64,000 bases of DNA from an uncultured Bacteroidales bacterium. Its GTDB lineage: Bacteria > Bacteroidota > Bacteroidia > Bacteroidales > Bacteroidaceae. The notes beneath the pieces were generated by a model. That model ran no database searches. It saw only the letters and a program-made list of their open reading frames with translations, and had not been told where the DNA came from. The stretch lies in NCBI GenBank assembly GCA_902787575.1, contig CADAGX010000009.1:1-64000 (forward strand). Reading direction: 5' to 3'. How positions within the stretch are numbered: position 1 is the first letter of the stretch; the number at the start of each line of letters is the position of its first letter. This document shows, piece after piece, positions 1 through 8,010 of the stretch. The translations under genes were made by a program, and so were the position numbers.

Positions 1-1284
1 CGAGAACACATACCACGTGAAGCGTGGCGCATACGACTCCCGCCCTTCGCCTTTCATCAGGTACGTTTCGCGGCCCAGCGGCGACTCGCACACATATTTC
101 ACGCTCACTTTCTGGCCTGCTGCGCCCGAGATGTTCTTCAGCCGCACCCAGCCCGACACTTCCTTCTCGAATTCCACTTCCCACGCGCCGTTCTCCTTCT
201 GTTTCACGCTGATGGGCTGCAGCACTTCGCATATCTTATCCGTGGGCGAGGTGTGTGCCGTTAGCCTTCCCACAGGCGCCACGGCCAGTCTGACGGGCTT
301 CCAGTCCGCCTCGTCGCATGCCGCCTCGGCCCACTGCGGCGTCTCCAGCCGTGCGTCGTAGTCCTCGCCGTCGTACACGCCCGTCATGGTGATTGCCGAA
401 GGCTTCGTCAGCCATGTGTCGTCCGTCGCTATCGTCTGCCGGCTGCCATCCTCGTACGTCACCTCTATCTGGCACAGAAAACACGGCTCGCCGAACGAGC
501 GCACCCAGTGCGTAGTGCTGCGGTAGAAGCCGTCGCCCACGATGGCGCCCGCCGCATTCTGTCCGCTGCGCAGGAGCGACGTGATATCATACGAGAGATA
601 GAGCACCCTGTAGGCCGTAAACTTGGCGTCGAGTGCCAGACCGCCCTTGTCGAGGTCGGGACGTGTGGTGTAGTTCGTGAAATTCGGCACCAGGCAGTCG
701 TCGCCCACACGCCGTCCGTTCACATACAGCTCAAAGTAGCCACCGGCCGTCACGTAAGCCTTCGCCTGCCGGATGCTGCCTTTCAGGTCGAATTTCTTGC
801 GCAGCAGCGGTGCACCCTTCTCCTGTCCGGCACTTATCCACTTCGCCTTCCAGTCGGCGGGCGACAGCAAGCCCATGCCCCAGTGCGCTACCTCGCTCCA
901 CTGCGACACCTTCTTCTTGGCGTCCCACGTCTGCACCTTCCAGTAGCAGTCCTGCCCCGAGCGGAGCGGCCTGCCAGCGTACGGAATCAGCGTGGACACC
1001 TCCGACGGCACGCGGCCCGTGTCCCACAGGTCGTAGTCGCCCGCTGCCAGTCGCTCCTCCGACGATGCCACCACCACGCGGTAAGCCGTCTGTCGCTGGC
1101 CGCGCGCAGCCTCGTCTGCCTCGTTAATCCACGAAAGGCGAGGGTGCACCTCGTCCACCGTACTCGGGTTTTGCATGTGCTCCACCGTGAGCGCACCAAC
1201 CCGCAACTGTGCTTGCATTTGCGTGCAGGTCACCACTGCCACCGCACCAGCCGCCATCCACTTTATTAGCCGTAAATGTCCCAT
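1..1284 (-). CDS. Alpha-L-rhamnosidase, GH78 family (5' part, runs off window)
   Basis: Read on the minus strand from ATG at 1284, the frame stays open to the window edge, giving 428 codons without a stop. A hydrophobic N-terminal signal segment is followed by a fibronectin-like domain (LSWINEADE, then YRVVVASS), then the GH78 N-terminal beta-sandwich (LLRKKFDL, AYVTAGGYFELYVNGRRVGD, YLSYDITSLL, GAIVGDGFY). The catalytic (alpha/alpha)6 barrel must lie outside the window. The family removes terminal alpha-L-rhamnose from plant glycans and glycosides; the signal points to the periplasm or cell surface. A rhamnose catabolic operon lies in the same window near 36.5-41.2 kb. The N-terminal assignment is strong. 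Substrate is not deducible. Confidence 0.88.
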   Translation of the reverse strand, partial: MGHLRLIKWMAAGAVAVVTCTQMQAQLRVGALTVEHMQNPSTVDEVHPRLSWINEADEAARGQRQTAYRVVVASSEERLAAGDYDLWDTGRVPSEVSTLIPYAGRPLRSGQDCYWKVQTWDAKKKVSQWSEVAHWGMGLLSPADWKAKWISAGQEKGAPLLRKKFDLKGSIRQAKAYVTAGGYFELYVNGRRVGDDCLVPNFTNYTTRPDLDKGGLALDAKFTAYRVLYLSYDITSLLRSGQNAAGAIVGDGFYRSTTHWVRSFGEPCFLCQIEVTYEDGSRQTIATDDTWLTKPSAITMTGVYDGEDYDARLETPQWAEAACDEADWKPVRLAVAPVGRLTAHTSPTDKICEVLQPISVKQKENGAWEVEFEKEVSGWVRLKNISGAAGQKVSVKYVCESPLGRETYLMKGEGRESYAPRFTWYVFS

Positions 1285-1315
1285 TTCTGCGTGTATTCTT
1301 GTTAGTTTCACGCGC

Positions 1316-1323
1316 CAAAGTTA
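1316..1323 (-). promoter_or_regulatory. -7 promoter box TAACTTTG for the GH78 gene
   Basis: Minus-strand TAACTTTG matches the Bacteroidota -7 consensus TAnnTTTG, 31 nt before the GH78 start codon. It forms the edge of the tandem repeat that begins at 1320. Confidence 0.6.
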
Positions 1324-1536
1324 CGAATTAACGAGCGAAATACAAAACGAAAAGTCGCCTTTTCGTTTTTATTTCCGAGTGCCAGTAACTTCGATGGCAA
1401 TCACAGTTACGAATTAACGAGCGAAGTACAAAACGAAAAGACTCTTTTCGTTTTTATTTCCGAGTGTCAGTAACTTCGATGACAGTCACAGTTACGAATT
1501 AACGAGCGAAGTACAAAACGAAAAGCCGCCTTTTTT
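1320..1536. repeat. Tandem intergenic repeat, period 85-86 bp, about 2.5 copies
   Basis: Units starting at 1320, 1406 and 1491 share GTTACGAATTAACGAGCGAA, then an AAAACGAAAAG / CTTTTCGTTTT inverted repeat, then CCGAGTG.CAGTAACTTCGATG. The third copy breaks off near 1536. The first unit begins at the GH78 promoter box. A related 76 bp repeat lies at 52063-52210. The arrangement suggests duplication of an upstream promoter region; no coding potential is seen. Confidence 0.85.
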
Positions 1537-1575
1537 GTTATAAAATTCTTAAAAAACCTCCAATTTGGGGCAAAA

Positions 1576-1668
1576 CCTACACCATTTTGCCTTACCTACA
1601 CCCGAACCTACACACCCTTAACGCACTGCTTACCAGTGAACTAAACCACAAAAAGTGTAGGATGTAGG
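1576..1668. repeat. CCTACA direct repeats with facing TGTAGG copies
   Basis: CCTACA occurs at 1576, 1595 and 1607. Its complement TGTAGG occurs at 1656 and 1663. The two groups could pair across about 45 nt into an imperfect hairpin, or act as a multi-site operator. The function is unknown. Confidence 0.5.
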
Positions 1669-1804
1669 TTTTTTCGCAGAAAAATTTTGTTGGGTAGTGT
1701 TGTACTGGCCATTTCACACATCTCGTCCTCCTGCTCCCCTCGCTTCTCCAACATTATGCCTCCGAAATATTTGTTTCTCCCAAAGAAATTACATATCTTC
1801 GCAT

Positions 1805-1812
1805 TAAATTTG
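1805..1812 (+). promoter_or_regulatory. Candidate -7 box TAAATTTG for the DpnI-like gene
   Basis: TAAATTTG fits TAnnTTTG and lies 29 nt before the ATG at 1842. A GGGAG stretch just before the start could act as a ribosome site, although Bacteroidota rely little on these. Confidence 0.45.
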
Positions 1813-1841
1813 AATGGGAACAATGGGAATAATGGGAGAAA

Positions 1842-2618
1842 ATGATGGACTTGCACTTCAATCAAAACTTGGCAATTGGTTATCATAGTGGTTCGCAGAT
1901 ATCGCGCGTGATAACAGAAGACTGGGTTGCACGTAATATGTTTTGCCCAGTTTGCGGTGCTCCTGTTCTGGGGCATTATGAGGCCAATAAACCTGTGGCA
2001 GACTTTTTTTGCGATGATTGCCAGTCAGACTTTGAACTGAAGAGTAGAAAGAGTAAGAATGCTACAATCGAGCACAAGATTGCCGATGGTGCATACGCAA
2101 CGATGATTGAACGTATTACATCATTGCGCAACCCTCACTTGTTTGTGATGACATATGCCGATTGGAAGGTAAATAATCTACTGATGATACCCAATTATTT
2201 TTTTGTTCCAGATATCATCGAGAAGCGCAAGCCGCTTGCTGAAACTAATCGTCGAGCAGGTTGGGTAGGCTGTTATATCGAGATTGGAGATATTCCTGAA
2301 AGCGGTAAGATATTTATTATAAGAAATAGTCGGCAAGAGGACAAATCTCGTGTTGTAGACCAATATCAGCGTTCATTATCATTAAGAAAGGCAGAGATAG
2401 GGAGTCGTGGTTGGCTGATGGACGTTTTGAAATGTCTGGAAAGGATACCAGACGACAACTTCCGACTTGATGAGGTTTATGCATTTGCTGATGAACTGCA
2501 ACTGAAGCATCCCGATAATAACCACATACATGACAAAATTCGTCAGCAGCTTCAGTTTCTTCGCGACAAGGGATTTGTTCAGTTCATATCCCCAGGCAAA
2601 TACTGTAAGATTCGCTGA
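1842..2618 (+). CDS. DpnI-like type IIM (methyl-directed) restriction endonuclease
   Basis: This 258-residue protein resembles DpnI over its whole length. The N-terminal half carries RVITEDWV, a zinc-binding pair of CxxC motifs (C35/C38 and C57/C60), and the PD-(D/E)xK core PVAD...FELKS with D54, E65 and K67. These become D53, E64 and K66 if the second ATG at 1845 is the start, which matches DpnI numbering from memory. RKPLAETNRRAGWVGC and SRGW follow. The C-terminal winged helix (HDKIRQQLQFLRDKGF, then GKYCKIR) corresponds to the DpnI domain that reads methyladenine. DpnI cuts GATC only when adenine-methylated, so the host should lack Dam methylation. No methyltransferase is adjacent. The gene is much more AT-rich than its neighbours, which suggests horizontal acquisition. 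Activity is inferred. Confidence 0.93.
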   Translation: MMDLHFNQNLAIGYHSGSQISRVITEDWVARNMFCPVCGAPVLGHYEANKPVADFFCDDCQSDFELKSRKSKNATIEHKIADGAYATMIERITSLRNPHLFVMTYADWKVNNLLMIPNYFFVPDIIEKRKPLAETNRRAGWVGCYIEIGDIPESGKIFIIRNSRQEDKSRVVDQYQRSLSLRKAEIGSRGWLMDVLKCLERIPDDNFRLDEVYAFADELQLKHPDNNHIHDKIRQQLQFLRDKGFVQFISPGKYCKIR

Positions 2619-2633
2619 AATGATCTCCTGTCA

Positions 2634-2780
2634 ATGAGTAGGGCAAGAAGAGAAGAGATTGAAAACGTTGCTGTTCGGAATGATTATCTTGAAAGATTGG
2701 CAAAAGCAAAAATCATTTTGCCTTACGAAGAATTCTTTGTGGCTGATGAATCAAACAATGCGTACGATGTTCCTTGGTAA
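2634..2780 (+). CDS. Small unknown ORF directly after the DpnI-like gene
   Basis: Starting at ATG 2634, 48 codons run to TAA at 2778. The product is charged (MSRARREEIENV, then LERLAKAKIILPYEEFF, ending NAYDVPW). It lies in the same frame as the preceding gene, 15 nt after its TGA stop, in the same AT-rich segment. The family is not recognised. It may be a small partner of the nuclease (DpnI-type operons carry a second gene, dpnD), a decayed remnant, or a chance frame. No good ribosome site is seen. Confidence 0.4.
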   Translation: MSRARREEIENVAVRNDYLERLAKAKIILPYEEFFVADESNNAYDVPW

Positions 2781-2823
2781 TAAATTATCAAGATAGATAA
2801 TCGAACTTTTATACTTTTAATCG

Positions 2824-2831
2824 TATCTTTG
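2824..2831 (+). promoter_or_regulatory. -7 promoter box TATCTTTG for the GH30 gene
   Basis: TATCTTTG is a perfect TAnnTTTG match, in AT-rich sequence 62 nt before the preferred start at 2894. Confidence 0.65.
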
Positions 2832-2893
2832 CAAAAACAAATGTTTGCGGACGAATGCTTACGCGCGTGCGCGTAATAAATAATAAGGTAGGT

Positions 2894-4339
2894 ATGATGA
2901 GAAGAGTTTGTTTCTTTGCGGCGGGCTTGTGGCTCGCAGTGGCTCCGCTGTGGGCGCAGTATTACAAGACGTACACCACCACGGCTGACGGACGACGGCT
3001 GATGGCTGTGGAGACGGGACGCTCGGCTGAGGGCGAGGGGAGTGTGGTGTCTGTGGATGCGGGCAGGAAGTATCAGACGATGGAGGGCTTCGGGTATGCG
3101 GTGACGTACAGCGCGGCATACAACTTGCTCCGTATGCAGCCGAGCGAGCGGCATGCGTTTCTGGTACGCACGTTCAGCCCCAAGGCGGGCTACGGATGCA
3201 GCTACGTGAGGGTTAGCATCGGGTGCAGCGACTTCAGCAGTACGGAGTACACGCTGTGCGACACGGAGGGGCTGGAGCACTTTGGCTTGCAGCGCGACGA
3301 GACGGACTACGTGATTCCTGTGCTGCACGAAATCCTGCAGATAAATCCGGAGCTGAAGATTATCGCAGCGCCGTGGACGTGCCCGCGATGGATGAAAGTG
3401 GAGAATCAGCAGAGCCTGAAGCCGCACTACGAGTGGACAGCCGGTCATCTGAATCCTAAATACTACGCTGACTACGCGCAGTACTTCGTGAAGTTTGTGC
3501 AGGCAATGGGCGAACAGGGCATTCCCATCTATGCCGTCTCGCCGCAGAACGAGCCGCTGACGGGCGGCAACTGTGCATCGTTGTTCATGCTCTGGGAGGA
3601 GCAGGCGGAGTTTCTGAAGCATCTGGCGCCGGTCTTCAAGCGTGCAGGGCTGAAGACGAAGATTTATGCCTTCGACCACAACTTCAACTACGACCGGATG
3701 AGCGGGCAGGAGCAGTACCCGCTGAAGGTGTTTGCTGCGCTGGGCGATGTGGAAGGCAAGGAACTGGTGGCCGGCTCGGCATGGCACAGCTATGGCGGCC
3801 ATCCGAGCGAGCTGGAGAAGATACGACGTGGCGCGCCGGAGAAGGGCATCATCTTCACGGAGGCGAGCATCGGCACGTGGAACGACGGTCGCAACCTCTC
3901 GTCGCTGCCCGACGACTTCGACTTTCTGGTGCTCGGCACTGTGAATCGCTACTGCAGCGCGGTGGTGGTGTGGAACCTGATGCTCGACCTGCAGCGTGGC
4001 CCCAATCTGGCCGGTGGCTGCACCACGTGCTTCGGCGCCGTGGACATAGACGAGAAGGACTACCGCACGATTACGCCTAACCGCCAGTACTACATGATTA
4101 ACCACATTGCGGCGGTGGTGCAACCGGGCGCCGTACGCATAGGCGGCGAGGGGAGAGCCGAGGGCGTGAACATGGCTTTCTTCCGCAATCCGGACGGCAC
4201 GGTGGCTGTGGTGGCTGCCAACCTGGGAACGGAGGACCGCAAGGTGACGCTCAAGGTTAAGAAGCCGCGTGTGTCGGCTCCTGTGGTGGTGCCGGCCCGC
4301 AGTGTGGTGTCTGTGCTGTTGAGCAGACGGAAACTATAA
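2894..4339 (+). CDS. Glycoside hydrolase family 30 (glucosylceramidase-like)
   Basis: The 481-residue product starts at the ATG that gives a clean signal peptide (MMRRVCFFAAGLWLAVAPLWA, cut before QYYK); an in-frame ATG at 2855 would add 13 unlikely residues. GH30 hallmarks are QTMEGFGYAVTYSAAYNL, YVRVSIGCSDFS, APWTCPRWMK, the acid/base glutamate in VSPQNEPL and the nucleophile glutamate in IIFTEASIGTW. A C-terminal beta domain (VRIGGEG...VAAN) follows. GH30 enzymes hydrolyse beta-glucosyl, beta-1,6-glucan or xylan linkages; the exact substrate cannot be read. It is probably periplasmic or surface-exposed and transcribed alone, since terminator and promoter signals flank it. Confidence 0.92.
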   Translation: MMRRVCFFAAGLWLAVAPLWAQYYKTYTTTADGRRLMAVETGRSAEGEGSVVSVDAGRKYQTMEGFGYAVTYSAAYNLLRMQPSERHAFLVRTFSPKAGYGCSYVRVSIGCSDFSSTEYTLCDTEGLEHFGLQRDETDYVIPVLHEILQINPELKIIAAPWTCPRWMKVENQQSLKPHYEWTAGHLNPKYYADYAQYFVKFVQAMGEQGIPIYAVSPQNEPLTGGNCASLFMLWEEQAEFLKHLAPVFKRAGLKTKIYAFDHNFNYDRMSGQEQYPLKVFAALGDVEGKELVAGSAWHSYGGHPSELEKIRRGAPEKGIIFTEASIGTWNDGRNLSSLPDDFDFLVLGTVNRYCSAVVVWNLMLDLQRGPNLAGGCTTCFGAVDIDEKDYRTITPNRQYYMINHIAAVVQPGAVRIGGEGRAEGVNMAFFRNPDGTVAVVAANLGTEDRKVTLKVKKPRVSAPVVVPARSVVSVLLSRRKL

Positions 4340-4394
4340 GGCGGGATTGTTTGGCCTCGCAGATGACATGTGCGTTTTGCGAGGCAGCATAAAG

Positions 4395-4422
4395 AAGGGC
4401 TCAGCCATGTGGCTGAGCCCTT
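4395..4422. terminator. Bidirectional hairpin terminator
   Basis: AAGGGCTCAGCCA and TGGCTGAGCCCTT form a near-perfect stem around a very short loop. It lies between the convergent GH30 and PpiD-like genes. Confidence 0.75.
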
Positions 4423-4450
4423 GCGTTTGTATTTCCTGAAAGAGGGGAAA

Positions 4451-6604
4451 TCAATAGAAGATGTAGCGGTTGTCCGTCACCTTGGCTTTCTTGTAAAGCT
4501 CTGCTACGAAGGTATTGGCGCTGCGGCGTGCGGCCTGAGTGGCCTGTGCTGCCTCCTGCTTGGCGTCGAACGTGCCCTCGAGCGTCTTCTGGTCGAGCAC
4601 CTCGAAAGCATATACACCAGCATTGCCCTTCACACCGGAGCGGAAGTCGCCCTTCTTGGCTGTGCTGACAGCTCCGCTCAGTGCGGGCTCGCTGCTGCCA
4701 ACCTTCGATACGAAGGCGTTGCTTGCGAACGTAATGTGAGAAATCGTGTCGGTCTGCACGCCTTCCATCTTAGCCACGTCGGCAAAGCTCTTGGCGTCCT
4801 TCATCTTCTCCTGCAGGATGGCTGCCTGCTTGTCTTTCATCACCTCGGAGGTGAGGAAGGACTTCACCTGCTCGTCGTCCCAAGGCAGATAGCCTTTCTT
4901 GTGAATGCCGGTGAGGATGACAACGAGCATGTGGTTGTTGTCGCCACATTCGTAGAGCGGAGAAACGTCGCCCACTTTGGTGTCCTTGTTGAAGATCCAA
5001 CGCAGAGCATCGCGGGTGCTACGCACGCCAGCCACGTTGTGGTCTGTGTTGCTCATGTTCGGGCGGCTCTGTACGGCATATCCCTCCTTCGAGGCGTTGG
5101 CCTCGATGCTGTCGGCATTGTTGTTGCCGGCCAGGAAGCTGCTGAACTTGTTGTAAGCCTGTCCGTAAGTATCCTTGCTGAAGTCCTGAGCGCGCTTGAT
5201 AACAGCGACGTCATACTTGTCTACCATGTTGTGCTTTGCGACAACCTGAGCAATAATCACGCCCTGTCCGTCGAGAACTATCTTATTGTACGTGCCAACT
5301 GCGGCATTGGAGATGGTCTGGATGAATTTGCGGTTGTTGTCGTCGATAACGTTGCCTTCGTACTGCGAACTGGTAACCCATGAGGGCTCGGCCGTCTGGT
5401 TGTACTTCTTGGCAATGGAGTCGAGCACTGCGCCTGCGCTGAGTGCCGTCATGATGCTGTCGGCGGTCTTCTCGGCAGCTGCCATGTCTGCGCCGGAAAC
5501 GCCAAGCTGACGCACCAGAACGGAGTCGGGCAGTGTGGTCTTGGAGATGACGCGAATGATGTTGAGCGTATTGTCGCTGGCATTGAGGTACGGGCCCTTC
5601 TGCGTGCCAACGGCCATGGAATCTACGGCTGCATCAATGTCGCGGGGCAGAGCGCTGCAACGGATGGGAAGTGTGCTGTAGGACACCTGGCTGGCAGCCT
5701 CACGTACCACCTTGGCAGGTTCGGCGCCCTCGGCCAGCTGCTGAGCGTAGCCTTTCATCTCTTCCATGAGTGCCTGCTTGTCTTCCTCGCTTGCCGTCAC
5801 GTTTACATCGATGTACTTGATGTCGCGTGTCTCCTCCATCGTGAAGAAGATTTCCTTCACTTCTTCGTACTTGGCCTTCAGCTCGCTGTCTTCGACCTTC
5901 ACATCCTCTTCCTTCACCGTGTTGTAGGGAAGCACTGCCATGAGGATGTCGCTTTCCTGCGTGCGGCCGTCGAAGTTCATCTTAGCAGCAACGGGGTTGC
6001 CAAGGAACGTGGCGTTGAGCAGCGTCTGGTACTTCTGTACCAACGTCTGCTGGCGGATGGTCTTCTCGACGAAGTTCCAGTAGTTCAGCATCTGCTGGTA
6101 CTGGTCTTTCACGTCGTTACCCAAATCGGTCGAGTTCATAATCTCGTCGTGCTGCGAGAGGAACTGCTTCAGTGCGTTGATGTCGAACGTGCCTTGCTGC
6201 GTACGGAACGGGGTCTGTGCCAGCATGGGGCTGCGTCCGTTGTTGATGATGTCCTGAAGTTCGGCATCCGATACGGTGATGCCCAGTTTGTTGCATTCGT
6301 GCTCGATGAGCTTCTGGTTCACCAGCGTCTGCCACACCTGGTCGCGAATCATAGACATCTGGTCATCGCTGAGGGTGTTGATGCCATTCGAGAACTTCAC
6401 CACGTCGGTGTATTCTTCCACCAGCGCGTTGAATTCCTGAACACTTACGTTCTCGTCATAAACTTTGCCAATACGTTGGCGCGTCTCGCTGCGAGTGTAG
6501 GAAAGCGAACGCACAAATTCTTCTGCAATGAATGCAAAGAGGGCCAGTCCCACCACTGCAATGAGAATCTTACCTCTGTTACGGATTTTTTGTAATGTTG
6601 CCAT
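4451..6604 (-). CDS. PpiD/SurA-type periplasmic peptidyl-prolyl isomerase
   Basis: The 717-residue product has a short cytoplasmic N-terminus, one membrane anchor at about residues 12-30 (ILIAVVGLALFAFIAEEFV), a SurA/PpiD N-terminal helical chaperone region (VSVQEFNALVEEY...WQTLVNQKLIEHECNKLGI) and rotamase-like domains with parvulin features, including VGDVSPLYECGDNNHMLVV. Length and arrangement fit the Bacteroidota PpiD family, which folds proteins leaving the Sec translocon and helps outer-membrane protein biogenesis. A -7 box lies at 6646-6653. The downstream outer-membrane assembly genes (lptC and a barrel protein) are consistent with an envelope role. Confidence 0.88.
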   Translation of the reverse strand: MATLQKIRNRGKILIAVVGLALFAFIAEEFVRSLSYTRSETRQRIGKVYDENVSVQEFNALVEEYTDVVKFSNGINTLSDDQMSMIRDQVWQTLVNQKLIEHECNKLGITVSDAELQDIINNGRSPMLAQTPFRTQQGTFDINALKQFLSQHDEIMNSTDLGNDVKDQYQQMLNYWNFVEKTIRQQTLVQKYQTLLNATFLGNPVAAKMNFDGRTQESDILMAVLPYNTVKEEDVKVEDSELKAKYEEVKEIFFTMEETRDIKYIDVNVTASEEDKQALMEEMKGYAQQLAEGAEPAKVVREAASQVSYSTLPIRCSALPRDIDAAVDSMAVGTQKGPYLNASDNTLNIIRVISKTTLPDSVLVRQLGVSGADMAAAEKTADSIMTALSAGAVLDSIAKKYNQTAEPSWVTSSQYEGNVIDDNNRKFIQTISNAAVGTYNKIVLDGQGVIIAQVVAKHNMVDKYDVAVIKRAQDFSKDTYGQAYNKFSSFLAGNNNADSIEANASKEGYAVQSRPNMSNTDHNVAGVRSTRDALRWIFNKDTKVGDVSPLYECGDNNHMLVVILTGIHKKGYLPWDDEQVKSFLTSEVMKDKQAAILQEKMKDAKSFADVAKMEGVQTDTISHITFASNAFVSKVGSSEPALSGAVSTAKKGDFRSGVKGNAGVYAFEVLDQKTLEGTFDAKQEAAQATQAARRSANTFVAELYKKAKVTDNRYIFY

Positions 6605-6645
6605 TTCTTTTTATGTTTTTTTATTGTATTTTCGCAATTAGCCCA

Positions 6646-6653
6646 CAAAGGTA
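6646..6653 (-). promoter_or_regulatory. -7 promoter box TACCTTTG for the PpiD-like gene
   Basis: The minus-strand TACCTTTG matches TAnnTTTG 41 nt before the start codon at 6604. Confidence 0.6.
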
Positions 6654-6698
6654 CGAAAAATTTCGCGATTCGCAACTAAATTGTCGCGAAAAAGTAAT

Positions 6699-7994
6699 TT
6701 ATTCGGTGACTTTGAGTTTCACGAGTTCTATCTTGGTGGTTGTATTCTGTAATATCTTGAATTCCCAGCGGCCGAATTTCACGATTTCGTTCAGCTTCGG
6801 GAAATTCTGGAATTGGTGCAGAATGAGTCCGCCCACGGTGAGGTATTCGTCGCTCTCGGGCAAGTCGAGGTCGAAGAGTTCGTTCACTTTCTCGATTTCG
6901 AGGCGTGCCGAGAGGATGTACTCGCCGGGGCCGATGTTTTTTGCCGTGTAGTTGTCCTTGTCGTGCTCGTCTTCGATGTCTCCGAAGATTTCCTCCACGA
7001 GGTCTTCGAGTGTGACAATGCCGCTGGTGCCTCCGAATTCATCCACTACGACGGCCAGCGAACGTTTCTGCGAGATGAAGATGCCCAGCAACTTCTGCGC
7101 GTTCATGGTTTCCGGCACGATGGAAGCCTCGCGGATGCACTTCGTCCAGTCGTCTTTCTCGCCGAGGCGGAACATTTCCGACGAGTGGATGTAGCCCACG
7201 ATATTGTCGATATCCTCGCGATAGACCACGATTTTGCTATGTCCGCTTTCGACGAAATGATTTTTCAGCACTTGGAGCTCGGTCTTTTCGTCCACGGCAT
7301 CTATCTCGGTGCGCGGAACAATGCAGTCGCGCACCTTCACGTTGCTGAAGTCGAGCGCGTTCTGGAAGATTTTCACCTCGTCTTCTATCTCCTCGTCATT
7401 CTCGATATTTTCGATATTGCTCTGTATCAGATAGTCGAGGTCCACTTTGCTGAAAGATTTCTCCTGCTTGCCGTGTTCCACTCGCATGCCCAGCGTGCGC
7501 AGCACCCACTTGCTGAGCGAGCTGGTGAACTTGCTAATGGGCCATAGCACGATATAAAAGAAGTAGGCGGGCAGGGCGAAGATGCGCATCATGCGGTTGG
7601 GATTGAGGCGGAAGAGCGTCTTGGGCAGGAACTCGCCAGCCACCAGCACCAGCAGCGTGCCGAGCAGTGTCTGCGTGAGCAGGCAAATCCATTCGTGCGG
7701 GCAGTCGGGTTCGGTGTGGACGCCCAGCGGCACGAGGATTAGCGTGTTTATGAGCTTGGCCATCAGAATGCCGTAGATGACCAACGCAATGTTGTTTCCC
7801 ACCAGCAGGGTGGAGATGAAATTGTTGGGATGGCGATAGAATGTGTCTATGAGGTGTGCCGTGAATCCCTGTTCCTCGCGGTCCATCTCGAAACGGAACT
7901 TGCTGCTCGAGACGAAGGCTATCTCCATGCCCGAAAAGAAGGCCGAGACAAGCAGGATGATGAGGGCGAATATGGCCAGTGAAGGGTCTTCCAT
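6699..7994 (-). CDS. GldE/CorC-type CNNM transmembrane protein with CBS domains
   Basis: The 431-residue product has a DUF21/CNNM membrane domain over about residues 1-200 ([24 protein letters not shown]; later [15 protein letters not shown]), a CBS pair at about 215-330 (MRDC-like [34 protein letters not shown]) and a C-terminal CorC_HlyC domain. Such proteins are linked to Mg2+/Co2+ export, and the Bacteroidota version is often named GldE. The motif [20 protein letters not shown] is classic. It sits upstream of the PpiD gene and downstream of lptC on the same strand, probably as part of one envelope transcription unit. Confidence 0.9.
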   Translation of the reverse strand: MEDPSLAIFALIILLVSAFFSGMEIAFVSSSKFRFEMDREEQGFTAHLIDTFYRHPNNFISTLLVGNNIALVIYGILMAKLINTLILVPLGVHTEPDCPHEWICLLTQTLLGTLLVLVAGEFLPKTLFRLNPNRMMRIFALPAYFFYIVLWPISKFTSSLSKWVLRTLGMRVEHGKQEKSFSKVDLDYLIQSNIENIENDEEIEDEVKIFQNALDFSNVKVRDCIVPRTEIDAVDEKTELQVLKNHFVESGHSKIVVYREDIDNIVGYIHSSEMFRLGEKDDWTKCIREASIVPETMNAQKLLGIFISQKRSLAVVVDEFGGTSGIVTLEDLVEEIFGDIEDEHDKDNYTAKNIGPGEYILSARLEIEKVNELFDLDLPESDEYLTVGGLILHQFQNFPKLNEIVKFGRWEFKILQNTTTKIELVKLKVTE

Positions 7995-8010
7995 CTGTGA
8001 TGTCTTGTCG

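Larger units (their letters stand above)
1537..1841. other. AT-rich intergenic stretch before the DpnI-like gene
   Basis: No credible gene is seen. It holds the CCTACA/TGTAGG motif array at 1576-1668 and, at its right end, the likely promoter of the DpnI-like gene. Base composition is clearly more AT-rich than in flanking genes. The minus-strand frame across 1641-1976 lacks family features and overlaps the real gene, so it is treated as a shadow. Confidence 0.6.

Noticed and set aside
508-1269. Plus-strand ORF of 253 codons
   Set aside because: It is the shadow of the minus-strand GH78 gene, which shows clear family motifs in the other frame.
1320-1536. Possible CRISPR array
   Set aside because: The whole 86 bp unit repeats, not just short repeats with unique spacers, and no cas gene is near.
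2723-4123. Minus-strand ORF of 466 codons
   Set aside because: It is antisense to the GH30 gene; the GC-rich codon pattern creates long open shadow frames.
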